Positions 60,563-64,000 of a stretch of DNA of 64,000 nt are shown here, in pieces (the first letter of the stretch is position 1; every line of letters begins with the position of its first letter). The position numbers and the translations under genes were made by a program. The notes under the pieces are model-generated. The model made no database searches, was not told the origin of the DNA, and was given only the letters and a program-made list of their open reading frames with translations. Source of the DNA: an uncultured Paraprevotella sp. (GTDB lineage: Bacteria; Bacteroidota; Bacteroidia; Bacteroidales; Bacteroidaceae); the NCBI GenBank assembly GCA_944321345.1, contig CALUKY010000009.1, positions 17,283-81,282 on the forward strand, written 5' to 3'.

Positions 60563-61417
60563 TTATTCATTAGTTGTTAAAAAAGTCATGTAACGTGACA
60601 AGCACTCGTGAAGCATGTTGTTCACACCATCACAAGTCAAGGTTGCACCGGTGATGGCATCGCAACGGCTGTCATCGGTCAGTCCTTCAACAAACTTGCC
60701 TTTCTTAGCCACACTGATCAATACAGCGCTCTTGTCAGCATTCAGCACCTTCTTGCCCTCGAACTGCTTCTGGAACTTCTCATACTCGGTGATGATGGCA
60801 CCCAAACCGGCAGTCTCACCCTTGTGAGAGAAGTAAACACCGTAAATCGTGTTCTTGTCGGCATTTACTGCCACATAACCCCAGATAGCATCCCACAGAC
60901 CCTTACCGGTCAAAGGCATTACATACTTGGTTTCACCGTTTACATTGCAAACATAAAGAGGCAGGTTCTCGGCGCTGATTGCCTTGTCTTCCACAGCAAA
61001 TCCATCCTTATCCTTGCCTGCTCCATCCTTAACCACTTCACCGCTGGAAGTAATGATCTGGTCTGAAACAATCACTTCGTTATATTTGCTTTCTACATCA
61101 GCCTTATCCAGATCGCGGATATTCAGGGCAGCCAGAATCTGGCTTTTCTTGTCAATACGTACATTGGCCATTGACTGTGGCTCCAATGCCTTGGAAACAA
61201 AGGCCAGCAAGAATGCCACGATAATTACCACTACTGAAGCATAGATAATGGTATAGGTATTGCTGCTGGTGTTGATACCTTTCTTCTTGGGCTGTCCACC
61301 TTCAGTAATCTCTTCGAACTCTGAAGCCGGAGCCTGGCAAATGGGACATTTGGCCGGAGCTGCATCACCTTCGTGAATGTAGCCGCATACTTTACACTTA
61401 AATTTCTTTGTAGCCAT
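60563..61417 (-). CDS. nqrC: Na+-translocating NADH:quinone reductase subunit C with an extra N-terminal rubredoxin domain
   Basis: A 284-residue protein. Residues 1-40 are a rubredoxin-like iron/zinc ribbon with Cys8, Cys11, Cys24 and Cys27 (CxxC-x12-CxxC, CGYIHEG, CPICQAP). A Gly/Lys linker and a transmembrane helix follow (about 55-77). The rest is a normal periplasmic NqrC FMN domain, with covalent FMN expected on the Thr of TGATLT. NqrC is normally about 235-260 residues, so the 45-residue N-terminal extension is extra. It faces the cytoplasm, whereas FMN-C is periplasmic. The frame, start and spacing to nqrB (10 nt) are clean, so this is not an error of annotation. Confidence 0.93.
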   Translation of the reverse strand: MATKKFKCKVCGYIHEGDAAPAKCPICQAPASEFEEITEGGQPKKKGINTSSNTYTIIYASVVVIIVAFLLAFVSKALEPQSMANVRIDKKSQILAALNIRDLDKADVESKYNEVIVSDQIITSSGEVVKDGAGKDKDGFAVEDKAISAENLPLYVCNVNGETKYVMPLTGKGLWDAIWGYVAVNADKNTIYGVYFSHKGETAGLGAIITEYEKFQKQFEGKKVLNADKSAVLISVAKKGKFVEGLTDDSRCDAITGATLTCDGVNNMLHECLSRYMTFLTTNE

Positions 61418-61427
61418 ATTCCTTTAA

Positions 61428-62603
61428 TTATTTTTTAATTGCACGTTTAGCTCGCTTGTCAATGTTGTTCTGAACAACGATGTAGTCAATCAGCGGAGCA
61501 AATACATTCATCAACAAAATAGCTAGCATCATACCTTCTGGATAACCCGGATTCAAGACACGGATAATCACTGCCATGGCACCGATCAGGAATCCATAGT
61601 AGTACTTACCGGTTTCGGTACGGGCAGAGGTTACAGGGTCGGTAGCCATAAATACGGCACCGAAGCAGAAGCCACCCAGAATGAGGTGCTGATACCAAGG
61701 CATAGCAGCAACAGCGTTGCCTTCCGGACCGAAGTTAGAGAAGATCAGTCCCATTACGGCACCACCGACAAATACGCTGATCATGGTCTTCCAGCTGGCA
61801 ACACCGGTCCACAACAGAATGATGGCACCGATACCGATGGCAATCACACTGGTTTCACCGATAGAACCCGGAATCAGACCGATAACCTGATCACACATAG
61901 AAGTGGTGATGGCAGCACCTGTTGCAGCCTCTCCCAGAGGAGTAGCCATCGTGAAGGCATCCGGCAGATTGTAACCCAAACCGCAGATGCTTTCTGTAGC
62001 CACCCAGCAAGTGTCACCACTCATTACTGTAGGATAAGCGAAGAACAGGAAAGCACGGGTAATCAAAGCGACATTGAAGATGTTCATACCGGTACCACCG
62101 AAGATCTCCTTAGCGAAGATTACGGCAAAAGCACAGGCAATGGCAATCACCCACAGAGGGCAGCCTACCGGCACAATCAGAGGAACCAACATACCGGTTA
62201 CCAGATAACCTTCGTGAATTTCCTCGTTCTTCCACTGAGCCACGATGAACTCAATACCCAAACCTACGATATAAGATACCAGAATCTTAGGCAATACGGC
62301 CAGGAAACCATAACCGAACATTTCCCAGAAACCGGTTTCGGCCAGTTTACCGGCAGCCAGAGCATTCTGATAACCGATGTTGTACATACCGAACAACAGA
62401 GCCGGAATCAAAGCAATCACAACAAACGACATGATACGCTTGCTGTCAATAGCGTCGTGTACATTTACTCCACACTTTGAAGTTGTATTGGGCACGAACA
62501 GGAATGTTTCGAAGCCATCGAATACAGAACGGAAAGCGTGAAGCTTGCCTCCCTCTTCAAAGTTCGGCTTTATCTTATCAAGATATTTTCTTAACGCGTT
62601 CAT
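61428..62603 (-). CDS. nqrB: Na+-translocating NADH:quinone reductase subunit B
   Basis: A 391-residue membrane subunit with about ten helices. The covalent FMN attachment motif GSIGETS (about residue 215-225, Thr) and the block MATDPVTSARTETGKYYYG are present. NqrB binds riboflavin and carries the main sodium channel and the ubiquinone/menaquinone site. It starts 29 nt after nqrA and ends 10 nt before nqrC. Confidence 0.95.
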   Translation of the reverse strand: MNALRKYLDKIKPNFEEGGKLHAFRSVFDGFETFLFVPNTTSKCGVNVHDAIDSKRIMSFVVIALIPALLFGMYNIGYQNALAAGKLAETGFWEMFGYGFLAVLPKILVSYIVGLGIEFIVAQWKNEEIHEGYLVTGMLVPLIVPVGCPLWVIAIACAFAVIFAKEIFGGTGMNIFNVALITRAFLFFAYPTVMSGDTCWVATESICGLGYNLPDAFTMATPLGEAATGAAITTSMCDQVIGLIPGSIGETSVIAIGIGAIILLWTGVASWKTMISVFVGGAVMGLIFSNFGPEGNAVAAMPWYQHLILGGFCFGAVFMATDPVTSARTETGKYYYGFLIGAMAVIIRVLNPGYPEGMMLAILLMNVFAPLIDYIVVQNNIDKRAKRAIKK

Positions 62604-62632
62604 TATTATTTACGTATTTGTTAATGTTTAAA

Positions 62633-63982
62633 TTAAGCCATTTCTTTGCGAAGCATATCCAAACCTTCGCGTACGATGCGCTGCAACTCCAATTTAGAAG
62701 AGTCAACAAACTCACACAAAGCGAAGTCTTCAGGAGCAACCTCATAGATACCCAATGCTTCCATGCGATCAATATCACCGGTAATGATAGCCTTAACCAG
62801 CTGTTCCGGGAAGATATCCATCGGGAATACACGATCATACTCATTGCTCATGATCATATGACGCTCGCCACCCTTCACACGGGCATCCAGAGTATATTCT
62901 TTCTTACCGCACAACCAGCTGAAATAAGAACGGCTGGCAGAGAACTGGTCAAAACGAGGCATAATCCAACCCAGCATCTCGTGTACATCATTACCTTCCG
63001 GAATGACGTTAACCTCGGTTGAGTGAGCACCCAGGAATCCGTTGGCAGAAATCTTCTGACCGGTCATCACGTTTCCGTCGATAATACGCACGGTCTTGTC
63101 GGTAGCGATACGGCCGTTAAGCAAAGTAGTCAGCTGCTGACCAACCTTGACTTGCGCATAAGCCGGAGCCTTCACTTCGGAACCTGCCAAAGCAATGGTA
63201 CGGGTCAGATCTACCTTACCGGTATTGATCAGACGACCGATGAAGATCACCTCTTCCGCTCCGATAGTCCAAACCACTTCACCCTTGTTGATCGGGTCAA
63301 CATGGTTGATCTGAACACCTACATTACCAGCAGGTGCCGGACCGTCGAATACATTTACGGTAACATTCTTGGCCTGAGTCAAAGCGGCATTCTTCTGCTT
63401 GCTGCTCACACCAAGATAAGTCTTGGCAATCTTTGACAATGCATCCAGACCTGTCTGGAAATCGTTTTCCTGACCAGTCAGTACATACTCAAAGTCGGCA
63501 GACAACGGCATTGAATTGAATGCAGACACGAAGATAGCCTTCGGAGTGACATCAGGAGTAGCCACCACGTCATAAGGACGCTGCTTGAAGAAAGCAAAGA
63601 GTCCGGACTCCAACAGGAGTTCCTTTACTGCATTGCCGTCCATAGACGCTACCTGCTTCTTGCCGAAGTCAACAGCCTGCTGCTCTGCATCAGCCTTTAC
63701 CTGAACGCTTAACACTTTACGACGTTCGCCACGCTCAACCAATGACACGGTTCCGCTCACCGGTGAAACGAACTTCACTGTAGGATGTGCCTTGTCTACA
63801 AACAAGGCTTCGCCGGCCTTCACGACATCACCCTCCTTGACAACCACTTTCGGCTTCATTCCTACGAAACTGTCCGGAACCAAAGCATAGGTTCCCGGAC
63901 AAGCTACCTGAAATTTTTCCTTGGCGGCTTTGCCCTTGAGATTGACATCAAGACCCTTACGTAATTTAATTACACTTGCCAT
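62633..63982 (-). CDS. nqrA: Na+-translocating NADH:quinone reductase subunit A
   Basis: A 449-residue peripheral subunit, no membrane helices. Family blocks are IKLRKGLDVNLKGKA (start), YALVPDSFVGMKPKVVVKEGDVV (in part), VSPVSGTVSLVERGERRKV, the central KTYLGVSSKQKN region and NEYDRVFPMDIFPEQL near the C-terminus. It is the first gene of the nqr operon. The promoter would lie beyond or at the window edge, since only 18 nt remain upstream. Confidence 0.95.
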   Translation of the reverse strand: MASVIKLRKGLDVNLKGKAAKEKFQVACPGTYALVPDSFVGMKPKVVVKEGDVVKAGEALFVDKAHPTVKFVSPVSGTVSLVERGERRKVLSVQVKADAEQQAVDFGKKQVASMDGNAVKELLLESGLFAFFKQRPYDVVATPDVTPKAIFVSAFNSMPLSADFEYVLTGQENDFQTGLDALSKIAKTYLGVSSKQKNAALTQAKNVTVNVFDGPAPAGNVGVQINHVDPINKGEVVWTIGAEEVIFIGRLINTGKVDLTRTIALAGSEVKAPAYAQVKVGQQLTTLLNGRIATDKTVRIIDGNVMTGQKISANGFLGAHSTEVNVIPEGNDVHEMLGWIMPRFDQFSASRSYFSWLCGKKEYTLDARVKGGERHMIMSNEYDRVFPMDIFPEQLVKAIITGDIDRMEALGIYEVAPEDFALCEFVDSSKLELQRIVREGLDMLRKEMA

Positions 63983-64000
63983 ATATTTGGATTATAAAAA

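Overview
This window is chromosomal DNA from a gut-type member of the Bacteroidales, most likely family Bacteroidaceae (Bacteroides or Phocaeicola-like). The evidence is gene content: a full nqrABCDEF sodium pump, type V fimbrial genes of the FimA/FimB/Mfa2 class, DUF3575/DUF3868 outer membrane partners, and coaX next to lptC. It is also promoter style: most recognisable promoters carry a -7 box of the form TAnnTTTG, several with a TTTG (-33) box 18-20 nt upstream. No rRNA, tRNA, CRISPR array, insertion sequence or prophage gene was found.

Layout. 1-2,279 (-): cut-off alkaline phosphatase family protein and a DUF4105 protein. 2,508-8,708 (+): coaX, an outer membrane protein, lptC, a GldE-like CNNM/CorC membrane protein and a PpiD-like chaperone, an envelope-biogenesis cluster. 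8,799-16,384 (-): S41 protease, nudC, phosphohexomutase, M23 peptidase, nadC. 16,519-16,992 (+): rlmH. 16,958-21,032 (-): an exonuclease/phosphatase family protein, a beta-helix lipoprotein and pepD. 21,183-22,038 (+): a small membrane protein and an OmpH/Skp-like lipoprotein.

22,124-39,670 (-) is a large accessory fimbrial locus read as one unit: DUF3575 protein, DUF3868/OmpA protein, major fimbrillin, FimB/Mfa2-type anchor, an accessory fimbrial lipoprotein, and a roughly 3,776-residue surface protein. That giant protein is made of eight tandem beta-helix modules and ends in a T9SS-CTD-like domain. A membrane-embedded AraC-type regulator (40,084-41,292) sits upstream. Beyond it lies a noncoding-looking 0.8 kb stretch with a good promoter, a Shine-Dalgarno site and a (GT)19 microsatellite, so phase variation of this locus is a reasonable hypothesis.

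42,088-47,357 (-): a second CNNM/CorC protein, a calcium-type P-ATPase, a reverse rubrerythrin and a PerR-like repressor with a palindrome at its own promoter. 47,675-49,603 (+): glutamine-dependent NAD synthetase. 49,703-57,513 (-): YigZ, serC, a DbpA-like helicase, an exported C1 peptidase, a traX remnant, an exported hydroxyisourate hydrolase and two lipoproteins. 57,964-63,982 (-): nqrABCDEF. Its NqrC carries an extra N-terminal rubredoxin domain closely matching the one on the rubrerythrin, the most unexpected protein architecture here.

The best candidates for something new are the rubredoxin-NqrC fusion, the eight-module giant protein inside a fimbrial operon, and the dinucleotide tract upstream of the fimbrial-locus regulator. 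All function statements are from reading the sequence; no database search was run.
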